Shown: positions 13,501 through 24,900 of the stretch, one piece after another
How the letters are laid out: each line of letters starts with the position of its first letter
Numbering within the stretch: the stretch's first letter is position 1
From: Lucifuga dentata
Taxonomy: Eukaryota > Chordata > Actinopteri > Ophidiiformes > Bythitidae
Assembly (NCBI GenBank): GCA_014773175.1
Contig: VXCM01000936.1
Span: 112,806 to 176,805, forward strand
Length of the DNA: 64,000 nt
Direction of reading: 5' to 3'
Made by a program: the position numbers and the translations under genes
Notes under the pieces: model-generated
Database searches by the model: none
What the model was told of the DNA's origin: nothing
The model's input: only the letters and a program-made list of their open reading frames with translations

Positions 13501-15480
13501 GCATCAATTTACATAGTTCTCAGCTGGAGAAGAACTGAAGCAAATCTAATTCAAACTTTTCAAATCTCAAAGCAGCGCTCCAAATTGCAATAAAGCCGCT
13601 GGCCTCTGCCCTCTGGTGTACTTCCCAATGACACACTTCATAACCCTAGCTCTCGATGTAGAGATTGGAACATGTGCTTTCCAAAGGATTCAAATTGAGT
13701 CAATAGGAGCCTCTCTCCCCTTCAGCAGTCAGCATGCGGATCTTGAATAGCAAAGCTGTGTGATTAGCATGCACTCACTCGGTTAGAATTCAGTCCATTA
13801 TAATTTCCACTTCATCTGAAACAGAACCAGAATATAAATGTCAACAAGATGCTAAACCTCCTTTTTTCAAAAACAAGAATGATGGCTCAGCCTCACAGTG
13901 CCTGTTTTCTTTGAAAGGATGATTTTACAGGCCTGTAAAAGCTGTGGTATTTATGAAGAACAAACGTCCTGGCCATTATATCAAGGGAATAGCAAATAGT
14001 GCACTTAAACCTGGTCCCCTGCTAAGAATCTTCACCAGCTTTTAGAATGATTGACCTCTGCAGGTTTCCAGAAGCATGGAAATATGGAATATGCCCTTGA
14101 CGCACTAGGTATGACAGGAAAAAAAAGAGAAACTAGCTGAAACCCAGGGGATCAGCGAAGCAGTGAAGCAGGTTGTTCCATTTCCCCTTCGTTTAAAAAC
14201 TAGTGCCAGGCTCTGCTTGGGCTTAGACCCACGTGCCTGCGCAGGAACAATAGGAGCCAGCTAGAATTAATGAAACAATTATCAGTAACCCTTGCAATTA
14301 AGCAGCTTTCCAAATTTTACTCTGCCTAAATTGTTGACAGAATATCAGTTTGAGGACAATATACATAGATGCCACAAAAGAACAACACAGACTCTAATAT
14401 TCTCAGAGGGTCTCAGGGACTCCTGGGACAGAGAGATGAGCTGTATTGTTTCCCTCTCTGATCAAAACTATTAGTAGTGATAATAGCAAAGCAGGCATCC
14501 CAGCTGCTGCCTTGCACTAGCATTTCAATGAGCTGGGTGTTTAAAATATTTCATTATCACAGCTAAAGTGTGATCGCCAGTCTATACCATCTGAGTGCAG
14601 CCAACACTCCAGCCAATAACATGGTGCTAATCACCAGGATAAGCACAAGCCCTACTGTGAAAATATATTGCATTGTCACCTTTGATCAAGTGCAGCCTGG
14701 ATGCATGAAAGGCAAAGTTAATGGCACTAACATGAAACAGCAGGGGCTGCAGTACGTCGCAGCATTTGGTTGTGTTTTCAAGCATTTGTGATCCTGAAAA
14801 TGGTTTTCAGTGTAATGTCACATTGTGGTGCAGCACCTTTGGTACCTATTAAGTGTAATTTCATGGTGAGTATGGCTTGTTAGTCATACTGGTCATCGTG
14901 CCAAGCTGGAAATCTATTGTCCATGACTGCTGTTTTATTTAGCCTTCATTGCCAGGCAGTTGACTTTAAGCACACAGCGTGTCACTTGTACAAAAAAAAA
15001 AAAAAAAANAAAAAAAAAAAAAAAAAAGTCTGAACGTATAAATATCTCAAGGACATTGTTACCTTTATGAATGGCTGCTGTAAAATGTGTCCATTGAAGA
15101 ATGAAGAATGTAGGCTTCACGGGTTAAAATATTCTTCAAGAATAGAGATACAACTTGTGGATAAATATATGTAAATGTATGTTTGAGGAGAACAAATGCA
15201 CATAAATTGTGTTTTATGCATGAATGGTACTCTATCCTCTGGACAAAGTTGTTGCAACAGTGGTTACATTCACCAATAAACAAACATAAGGACATTATCT
15301 TTCATGCCGTGCAGTTAAACAACTGTTCAGGTGAATTAGTTTTAACTGGTTTCTTGGGGCAAAACTTTTGTTTTCCTTCTTGTTTTACTATTTTGTGTAA
15401 ATTTGAATTTGTTTGTTGCATTGCCATGTTCATATTGTTATGTAGAAATATGAATGGAATAGAGAGACTTGTGGTACAGT
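10508..15480. other. Intergenic, no gene seen; possible non-coding conserved stretches
   Basis: Contains a moderately GC-rich piece at about 10,600-10,800, T runs near 12,060-12,110, a long T run around the n at 12,544, and an A run around the n at 15,009. The complex low-repeat segments at about 12,720-13,010 and 13,560-14,120 look like regulatory-type sequence; this is inference only. Confidence 0.45.
14992..15027 (+). repeat. Poly(A) run interrupted by n
   Basis: Homopolymer of about 35 A with a single n at 15,009. Similar n-interrupted A/T runs are at 710-740, 12,525-12,560, 18,627-18,649, 19,671-19,701, 39,706-39,752, 53,647-53,679, 57,152-57,192 and 60,116-60,146. Confidence 0.9.
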
Positions 15481-15509
15481 TGTCTGACAGTCCAGAATTA
15501 TGGTAGGCA

Positions 15510-15730
15510 GACAGGATCCGGGCCGCGAGCGGCAGGAGAACGCTAAAGAGGGCCCCCGGCAAGCCGCCCTGGCTTTGTTTACAACAAAAAGCCATTGTTT
15601 GATGTGGTTGCGCAGCCGGCTCCAAAGCTCCTGCTCCCACAGGATGCGCTGTGGGTAAAATGCCAGACAGAGGCCACTGCTGGATGACTTCGACCTCACC
15701 ATACTGGGACTGTGAGCAAAGTCCTCCTCA
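15510..15730. other. GC-rich island inside the desert
   Basis: A sharply GC-richer block, including GGGCCGCGAGCGG and GCGCAGCCGGC, in otherwise AT-rich DNA. On the minus strand a frame stays open through it. A CATTTTACCCACAG acceptor-like string precedes a segment with several Trp, Arg and Leu codons, but I recognise no protein family and see no clear donor. It could be a conserved enhancer, an unassigned exon or an old CpG island. Confidence 0.4.
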
Positions 15731-18288
15731 GGCCTCCGGAGACTTTAGTAAAATATATAAACAATAGCAGAATTGTTCCAGTTGTACAATGTATTTGTCT
15801 TTCAGTTGAACATTTTTCAGTTTTTGGCTGTCAATTGTGTTTCAGAGTCTTGTTATAAGAATTCTAACAGGAGAAGTAAATTGATGTAAATGAGTGACAA
15901 AAGCAATGTTGGAGATTTGTGACTGTTTTAAACAATTTGCTTTTAATACAAAGACATATCTGTCACTTAATTGTGCTCCTCAAAAAGGCAGGAATGATCA
16001 CATTTTAAGTTGCATTATTATTAGAATTATTGTTAATTTTTATACTACATTTATTTTAATTTCAGAGTCAGAATAATAATGAATTTCTTTTATTTTCAGT
16101 CAGTGGAAGATTTTTGTTTCAGTCACAGTCTGTCTTGTTTCTCTGCCAAATCATTAGCACAATCCACAGTCCAAGCTCCATGCTACCAGTTTACAGACTA
16201 CTGCAAACCCAGAGCGTGCTTGTTGTGTTTATGATACAACTATTCAATTTAAACAATCAGCTTCAAATGTAGGCCAAGCAAAGGATGTGCTGTCAGACTG
16301 AAAGCTTTATTAATCTTTTATTGCATGGAGTCGTTGAGAGAGGTGTCCAGCTGAAAGCCTGATTGGAAATCTTCTAATAAACAGTGAGACAAAGGGATTC
16401 CCAAAACAGCAAAACTATATCACTAAAGAAATAACTGGAAGCTTGAATGTAAAAACTAATTGTTACAGCTGCAAATGAGACATAGCATTTAAACAAATAG
16501 AGTACAGGTAGACACAATCTAAACAGGCATTTCGATTTATAGCCCTTTTATTGGTTTCTAACTCTTTGTTTGTTGGTGTATTTTTGGTTGATAATACTGT
16601 AAGATGCAGGTTTCATCTTTGTTGTTTGCGTGCATCAAATGAACTGAAGAAAAGGCTTTTCCTCTAAATATACAAAGAAAGATCAGGCTTGTCTGACATG
16701 CTAATCAGGATCTGTTGTGCCACACAGCCACAAAAGTGCACAGTAACAGTGGCCTGTATATGGTGATAATCTGCACCTTAAAGCAAGACTGGGCAAGCAA
16801 AGAAACATGCAGTGGTGAGCCAAGCTTAAATCCACTCTGACCTTGCCCTTTCCTGCAGCCAAGAGGAGATGAAAGGAAGTGTTGATGCCTCTACTGCCCC
16901 CCAGAGGTGCTAGCTTTGCAGGAAGGAAAGGGAACCATCTTCAAGGCTAATCTTTAAATACATCATAGATCGTGTGTTTTAGGTCCAAATAGGACGATTA
17001 CTCTAACAGATTAATAGTACGTTTAACTCAGCCTTTCTTCTTGGGCCAAAAGGGAATCTAAACAGAGGTTCAATATACTGCAGATCTCAATTGTTTCACA
17101 CAGGATTCATGCCTTTAATTTTTCATGCCAGTGGAAGTACAGGGCAAGCAGTAAACCTCTGAAAAAGGCTACCTTTAAAGTCCTTGAGGAATCCATAAGA
17201 AACAGTCCTGAGTGAACTGTTAGGAAAAGAAATATGCCCTCTGTCCTGCTTTCAAAGATGCAATGATGCTGGCAGTGTTAAGGAAATCTAGAACAAGCGA
17301 TGATAGAGGAAATAAAAACACTGACACAAAGACTGTCTTTTTCCCCGCAATGCTCAAGTTTGTCAGGATACTTTATGGCCAGCTGTTTCATCTTTCAGCA
17401 GTCATGGCTGGGATTAATAGACCCCTAAACACAGGCAGCTGTGAATGTTCTATACTGTGGCTTGTGGCATCAGGAGTAAGTGTTGTTATTTTGATATGAT
17501 GAAACATCCCTCTACAGTTGGTATGTATACATTCTTTCATCTCAGTTAGAAAGAGGCAGCAGACATCACTGTATCCGAACTCACTTAAATAATCAGATTA
17601 GTCTCTGAGGTGGCTTTGATAAAAGCTGTTGATCTCCCACCATTTATTTTGTAGTGATATTAAAGGAATACATTTTATAAACATGAGGCCATGTTGACGC
17701 CTGATTGCTATTTTATGTGAGTCCTTTGGAAAAAATGGGATTAATAAAATTTTGAGCAATGTGTGCAAACTTAAGGGATTCTATTTCCATCCAGTGTGGT
17801 TCTGCTTGTTTTCTAACAATGTCACAACCAGCTGTCAGATGTAAATGATTCATTTTGTTTGTTTGTTTGTTTGTTTGTTTGATAGTGTCACTGACGAAAG
17901 GATGATTTTTTTTTTCTCTTCAGTGATTCAGTGATATGCAGCAGCACTCATAATGCTTCTTTCTGCATCATGATGAGTCAGGATAAACCTAGATATTGAA
18001 TATAAATAAGATTGCGCCTGGAGAGTTCTGCAGTTTATATCTGCACCTTGTCTTTCCCCTGGCAGCAGACTCTTCACTGCAGGAGGAAACAATGTGGGAG
18101 CCTGAACTGTCAGTGACCTGAGCAGCATGCAGCTCATGTTGAATCTGTTCTGCATGTGTGTACAGGAGCTTGTAAGCCTCACCAGGAGCCTGTTTTGCTC
18201 TATGCTGACAGGGCAGCTGCTCCCGAACTTGTCATGAAGACACCATCTCTAGATTGGCACTTCCTGATCAATAGCACGATTGGCTGCT

Positions 18289-18290
<2 letters not shown>
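15731..18290. other. Intergenic, no gene seen
   Basis: AT-rich DNA with a (TTTG)n run at 17,854-17,880. The segment at about 16,640-16,960 is complex and repeat-free. No exon could be supported. Confidence 0.5.
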
Positions 18291-18291
<1 letters not shown>

Positions 18292-18328
<37 letters not shown>

Positions 18329-18345
18329 NAGAGAGAGAGAGAGAG
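18292..18345 (+). repeat. (GA)n dinucleotide microsatellite
   Basis: About 54 bases of GA repeat with an n at 18,329 that slips the phase. The Glu/Arg frame across it is not a gene. Confidence 0.97.
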
Positions 18346-18463
18346 CACACCAGCCTGCATGAGCTGCCAAACTCCAGTCAACACTGTGTGCAGGATAACG
18401 GCATCAAGACCACACCTTACCAAAGATGTTAAACAGAAAATCCAAAAATCCTAAACATGTTTA

Positions 18464-18477
18464 GCTCCACCAGGAGG

Positions 18478-18532
<55 letters not shown>

Positions 18533-18700
18533 TTGAAACTTGGTGGAAGGTTGGAACAGTGGCTGTGGTTTAAGGAAGAATCCATTAAATTTTGATGCTG
18601 AGCAGGATTCAGGAGTGGATCCAGGATTTTTTTTTTTTTTTTTTTTTTNAGGCTTTTTCTTTTTTTTCCTTCAAAAATAATACAACAGTGAAAAAAAAAA
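18464..18700 (+). mobile_element. Second copy (partial) of the CCTCC/CCAAGG repeat, with a (TTTA)n expansion
   Basis: Starts with GCTCCACCAGGAGGTTA, then a pure (TTTA)n run at 18,478-18,534. It continues with a block carrying AATTTTGATGC, CAGGATTCAGG and GTGGATCCAGGATTTT, the same GGATCC-type interior as the element at 2211-2876. A T run with an n at 18,649 follows and the copy fades out. Confidence 0.6.
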
Positions 18701-18828
18701 GAGTCATAATTACTTTATGATAGAAGGTCAGAAAATGCAATTTTGTATAGATCTAGTTAAATGAAAAAAAATTGTTTCTTATGACAATATTATTTATTAT
18801 TATTATAGTAATTTCTTCTCTTCTCTTA

Positions 18829-18990
18829 GGGCAGCCTGGTGGTGCAGTGGTTAGCGCTGCTATGACGCAGCGAAAAAGTTGTGAGTTTGAAGCCCAGTGT
18901 TGGCCCTAGTCCATTCTATGGAGAAGATGATTTCTTCACTGAAGTGTGGGATCGATTAAAAAATAAAACTTGTGTCTTATAGGAACAAGA
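18829..18990 (+). repeat. Dispersed repeat with GGTGGTGCAGTGGTTAGCGCTG head
   Basis: The opening GGTGGTGCAGTGGTTAGCG is a hallmark of a high-copy teleost repeat. A GTTGTGAGTTTGAAGCCC segment 40 bases on resembles a decayed RNA polymerase III B box (GTTCGAATCC), so a tRNA-like origin is possible but not shown. A weaker relative with GTGGTGCAGTGGTCTCA occurs at 60,521. It does not fold into an intact tRNA. Confidence 0.6.
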
Positions 18991-21900
18991 CAAATTTTGT
19001 CTAGGCTTCTTCAGCATTGGCAGTTAAGCTCATAGGAAATTTAGGAATATTTTGATTGGCTAACAGAATGTTAGATTGTTTCACCTCCATTTTTGTTGTT
19101 TGTGTTTCTTCATTACATGTTTATGTATGCAATTTGAATCATTACAAAGTTGAGTCATGTTTGGGGAAACAGGCATACAACAACATCAACAATAATAGAT
19201 AGTAACCCAAAATAAATTATTTAAATTATGATAAATTAGTGTTAATGCTGCCTATCAACATTTTTTCTTTGAGTACTTAGTTACAGCCTTTCTCTGAAAA
19301 GGTGCCACAGGTATCACAAAGGAACAATAGAAGGCACTTTGTTCAGCTAACATTTCTGACACATTGTTGCCTTTGTCCGAATATCTCATTTTGAGCCAAT
19401 ATGTGTGTGATCCTGCATGAGAGTATTTGACAGCACCACTGCTTTTAAAACTATGATTAGGATAATTACATGGGACCGCTTTTCAGTTGAAATGGAGGAG
19501 AGCTTTGAATATGCCATTGGAATTTAAATCAGGCTCATTCCCAGGATCTTTCTGTAAGACCATAGGAGATATTTGAAATAAAAAAAACACACTTTCATAT
19601 GAAATTCATATAAAGTTAAGTATCACTTTGCAGTCAGAGTAAAGTAGTGTCACAGAGCTGAGAAAACATAAAAAAAAAAAAAAAANAAAAAAAAAAAAAA
19701 AGAAAATGATACACAAATCTCAATGGAATCACATCCATATCAAAGCTTGATTTTATGGGTAAAGCCATGTCTGATTACAATAGCATCCAGTGAGGAGATG
19801 AAAGAATAGTTTATTGTGATGTTTATCTCAATAAGTATCTTTGAACGAGCAGCATGTGCCATAGGGGGTAGATAACATTCACCTTTTAGTGGTGTTTATC
19901 ACACATCTTGTGATAGACATATGGATAGATAGATGGCAGTGTCACGATTCAATATGCTTTTAATATATCAGAAAAGGAATGCCTCAGAACGTGCCTCAGA
20001 TTTCCATTTCAATTTATTACTATTTAACTTTATGAAAGTATGGGATCTGATTCATTCAAATTGGTTTCTCGGCAGTGTATCTTACAAAAAAAAACAAAAA
20101 ACAAAAAACAAAAAAAACAAAAAACGGTGCTTTACAGTAACAAAAACACCAAATGTGGTGTCAAAAACAGGAGATACAATAGTATCAGCAGAGCCACCGC
20201 GAAGGACTGCATTGTTGAACAGATTTGGAGTAAAATGTGTGGTGAATTGTTTTATACACCACATGTACTGAAATGAGAGCTTTGTGTACAGCGACGTGTT
20301 ACACCTCTAATAGAGAGTTGGGCAGATATGATATCAAGAATGATATCAGTGGAAAAGATTTAAAGCACAAATAGTTGTAAATGTACTTATGGTGGAGAGG
20401 TTTTCACAGCATACAAAGTGAAAGTTGTTAGTGTTCACTGGCCCAGCAGTTCTACAGAGGCCTGGGGATAAGCCTTAAGCCAGAGCATAGTAGATAGCCA
20501 GCGGTGAGGTGAAAGCCCAGACAATACTGCTAGGCAAGCATCCTGCTGCAATGGCAGACTACAGCAGATACTGTGTCACATAGCAGTGTGTTGGTGTCGC
20601 AAACAACAACCTCCATATTCATGCTGTCAAGGAGTCCTTCATGGAAAGCATAAGAAACTACAGAGGGAAGACTCTGAGAGGGAAACAAAAGCAAAAAAGA
20701 AAGAATGAAAATCTCTTTTGAGTGGGATCTCAAGAATGGGTTAGTAAAGGTGTGATGCTGCTGGCATAGGGAATAGGTCCAGATTTCTTTCTGTCTTTCC
20801 CTCTGCTAGAATTGAAAGGGTTGGCCGGATAATATAATTGGTTCCAGGAGCAGTGAATGATGTAGGGAGGGACTTAAACATACCCCAAGAAGCCTGACGG
20901 TACATGACGGAGAGAGAAAAGAAAAAAGGAAAACAAAATAAATGCAAGTTGACAGGCAAAATGGGGGACAGTTAGGCTTAGTGTTATTACCATGACAAAG
21001 AGAAAAGAGTGCAGTGTCTGCTCCCTGCATGGAGGGTGAAGAGGTTTAAGGACAGAGCAGCAGGAGATGAGGAAGTGGCACACCGAGCTCTGTGTGTGTC
21101 TGTGCGGTTCTTTCAGGCTATGTGTGAGTGTGTGAGTATATGAATCTGGAAATACTCTCTGTCACTCTGTGTTTCACTTTCATATGTATGTATGTATGTT
21201 TGTATGTATGTATGCAATCATACCACTTGCAAGGTGTAGCAGTTTGTTGCCTCGCCTCCGATATTAATAGTGTGCAACTACAACATGGCTAGGAAGGCTC
21301 ACAAAGGATTTTGTTTGGTTCAAACGACAGAAATGATTAAGTATGTTTGTTATATGCTCACATAGGATCTGAAGTGGTGTTACAGATTGAATCAGCTGCA
21401 ATAGAGACAACTACCGAAGACTGATAACTCCTAAGGGGCTCTTCAGGCATGCAGGAGACTGATTGCTCCTCTGCAGGGCAAGAAGTGACATCATCCTTGG
21501 CTGGGAGCTGTTAGGAAGAGGACTAGCAGAGTGCATGCTTCATATACCATCCTCACATGCCTCATACATACATACACAACTCTGAGCATTAGAATGGAGT
21601 CTGGTTTGTGTGTCTTTACATAGTTGACCATGCCGCTTTACATCAGCCTGCCACATCAAACAGCAGAGGACAGGGTTAATCTCTCCCCACAGTAATGCCT
21701 CAAGGTTTCGACACAGACGCAACTTTTCGGTCTGTGAGGGAGCCTCGCTGCCAGATCTAATGACATGGGCAGATGAAGCCCTCTTTCACATTCTCTCCAT
21801 TCAATATTGAACGGAACTTTATCCATTTAACAAACGGCAAAAATAGATGAATCTATATCAAATGAGGAATTTCGAGTCGAAATGAGATTGGCACAGAGCA

Positions 21901-24900
21901 TGAAACATCACAAAACAAAATAAAGCATGCTTTTGTTGCATTTTTCACAGAATTGTATGCAATGAACTTTAATCATTGTGCTGCTAAACATATTTTCATA
22001 CAAATCTTTCAATCCTGGAAAGTGTTCTATTAAATTAAACCCCAAATCACAGATATCTATTACTTATTAGCAGAGTGGCTACTTGTACATGATATCTTTC
22101 CCTTGGGTTATTTATTATGCAAAGTAATGTGCATTCTTGCCCCATCTGATAGAGCCCAGCTTTCTAGACCCTGGTGATAATATTATTCTGCTTTTAAAAT
22201 CAAAACTGCATAGTTATCATTGGCTGTGATACAAACAGACCAGCTATTCATTCTGGCAATTTCTGGACCCAATTATCTGATTAGGCATTGTGTTTTCTTG
22301 TCCAGCTCCATGGAGTCAATTATAGATTGAATTAAATGCAGAACCATGTGTTATTTTCTCTCACTACCACTTTTTCTGCTGATATTTTGTTGTTCGGATT
22401 TTCTTGCACTGAGAATTAGCACAAGCAGCAGGTCCTTCCACACCATATTGCCCATGACAGGAAGGTTATGTTTTCCTAACCTCTTGTTTTGAAGCAGCAT
22501 AGTGTGACTGAATTCAGTCTTCAGCTCTAGAAATCTACATTGAAAGAGCAGCAGCAGCACAGTTCCGTAGTTATACAAGAATCTCCAGTTTTTTTTCTTT
22601 TTTTTTGATTGACCTATCAATATGAATTTCACTGTATACAATAAACTGAGCACCTAGGGCTCTTTCTACAGTAATGATACAGTAGTCGCCGAGATTTACC
22701 AGACACCTATTATAGGAATTATGTTACTGTGAACAAGACATGTGGTGACACCATGCAGCGGTATGGATTTTTACATAGAGCCTGCTAAAGAGCCCACAAG
22801 AGACGTGACACAAATATCAGTCAATTGGACAGTTGTTGTGTTATTCTGCTGATCACATTCAAGATACTACAGTGGCCAAAGTGTATATCTCGAGTTGATA
22901 AAGCATTTTAAGAAGCATTGAGCACATTGGTGTTGAGCGTGCCACAACTCGGAGGTGACAGTTACATGTCTAAGTGCCTAAATGTTTATCCCAACACAGG
23001 ATGATGGGAAGGACAAACTAGAGGACAAATGCATTTTGTCGTGATGAGTGTGACATGTAACACAGTGCTGGTGCGGTGCAGTGAGAATTATACAGCAGCT
23101 GAGACATTTAAGAACGAAAGCAGAACGGGGACTATGGCGCATAGAAACACAAGTGTCAAAAAGCATTTCATTCACAATTATTGTGTTTTTTTGCGGTAGC
23201 ACTGTTAAAATCACCTGGTGTCTTATTATCAACTCTCTGGCTGGATAGGTCTGTGTGAATGATTGACATAATCCTTTACTTTTGACTAAAATTAAAAGAT
23301 TGTAAAAATTGTAGATTGTCACAATATTTTTGAATCAACATCTTGAGATCAATAATGTGACTTTTTGGTTATGACTGTTTGCTTAACACAATATTTATAA
23401 TTTAACAAAATATTAGTATTGTGGATTTAATGGTCAAGCAGGTAGGGTGCCAGAGAAGGACAACTATACTGATTTCCATGTTGTGATCTTGATAATTTGT
23501 AGATAAATCTCCCAGCTCCAAATCATTGGTTTGTAGATGGTCAGTTATCTTAATTCTAATCTCACCAAATATAATTGCTACTGCTATTAATACTATAATA
23601 ACAATTTTTAATAGATTCAACATTTCCTCACTGATATATATATAAAAATCATGAGTCTCAAGACTTGTATGAAAGTTAGATCTTGACCTCAAGATATTTT
23701 TTTAGACTGTAAAAGAAGTGTGTCATGGGGGCTGGAAGTGCATAAAAGCCAACTTTATTAGAACTGTTAGAGCTGGAAGTGAACAAAAGTTTATTTTCCT
23801 ATATTTGGAAAGTTCTATGTATAAAAAAAAAATCTGAAAGGATTTTTTAATGAAAAATATTTTAACTATGACTCCAACAAAGCAGATAAAGAATGAAAAC
23901 TGTCTTGTCATTTCATCCTTTGTCATCCAGAAAAGGTTAACCTTCATCTGCAGCTAAAAGGAGGTTTCAGCTTTTCTTTTGACTTATGCACCATCACAGA
24001 CTATTAAAGAAGAGACAATTAGATTGATTTCCTAGTCTGAAATTACAATATTTATAAATGGTAGTGTAAAACTGTTGCCTTTTCTTGTCAGTTTACATTA
24101 ACTGTGATCTGTAATCTCAGCTCCACTTTGAACACAGAAAAACAGCTTGTATGAACATTTCATAACCCTGAGCAATAGGGAGCAATCCTACCGTAGCCTT
24201 CATGAAAAAGTAAAAAAAAAAAAAAAAAAAATCTTAGATCTCAATTTGAAAGCTTCCCAAATTTAGGCCTAGCAGCCATGCTTCACCCTGTCATCAATCT
24301 GAAATAGTCGAGTACATCCAGCCCTCTGACCGACACCTGAATGGTAAATCACTCTTGGAGCAGTTTGCTTCAACTGCAATTTGAGAACGACTGAGAAAAT
24401 GATTTTACATACTTTCCCACCTCTTTGTGTGCACCCACCTACTGTAACAACAGCATAAAAACTGTGACAGCACAGCAGTCGCACTAGTGAAATTAGTAGT
24501 CGTAAACTGCATTTTTAAAGTCCACAAATATTACCTTAGACTGCACTTGGTACTTATAAAGTAAGATTTTTTTTTTACACTCCAGTAAAGTGTTAAATGT
24601 AAAGTGTTAGCAGTGTTAAATTGAGTCAGCATGAAAGTACATTTCTAAGCATGCAGAGAAATGAATTAAGTGTGATTTTTTTATTTCCCTCTCCTGAGAA
24701 GAAAAATGCTTTCTCTGGTTTCTGAGTATTGTTGCCAGTGAATGAGATTTCCACGGAGTCCAAGGTTTCTTCAATTTGATTCCAGGGCATCGTGCCCATT
24801 GCAGACGCTGGCCATATAGTAGGTGAAAATGAAAGAAATGCATATAGTCCATGTCAAAGCCTTTAACTCACATAGCACACGAGGGAAGGTCTCTTTACAC

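Noticed and set aside
15302..15702. Minus-strand exon in the GC-rich island
   Set aside because: An acceptor-like string is present, but no donor and no family match; kept only as an unexplained island.
18829..18920. tRNA gene
   Set aside because: Only a decayed B-box-like string is present; no cloverleaf can be drawn.
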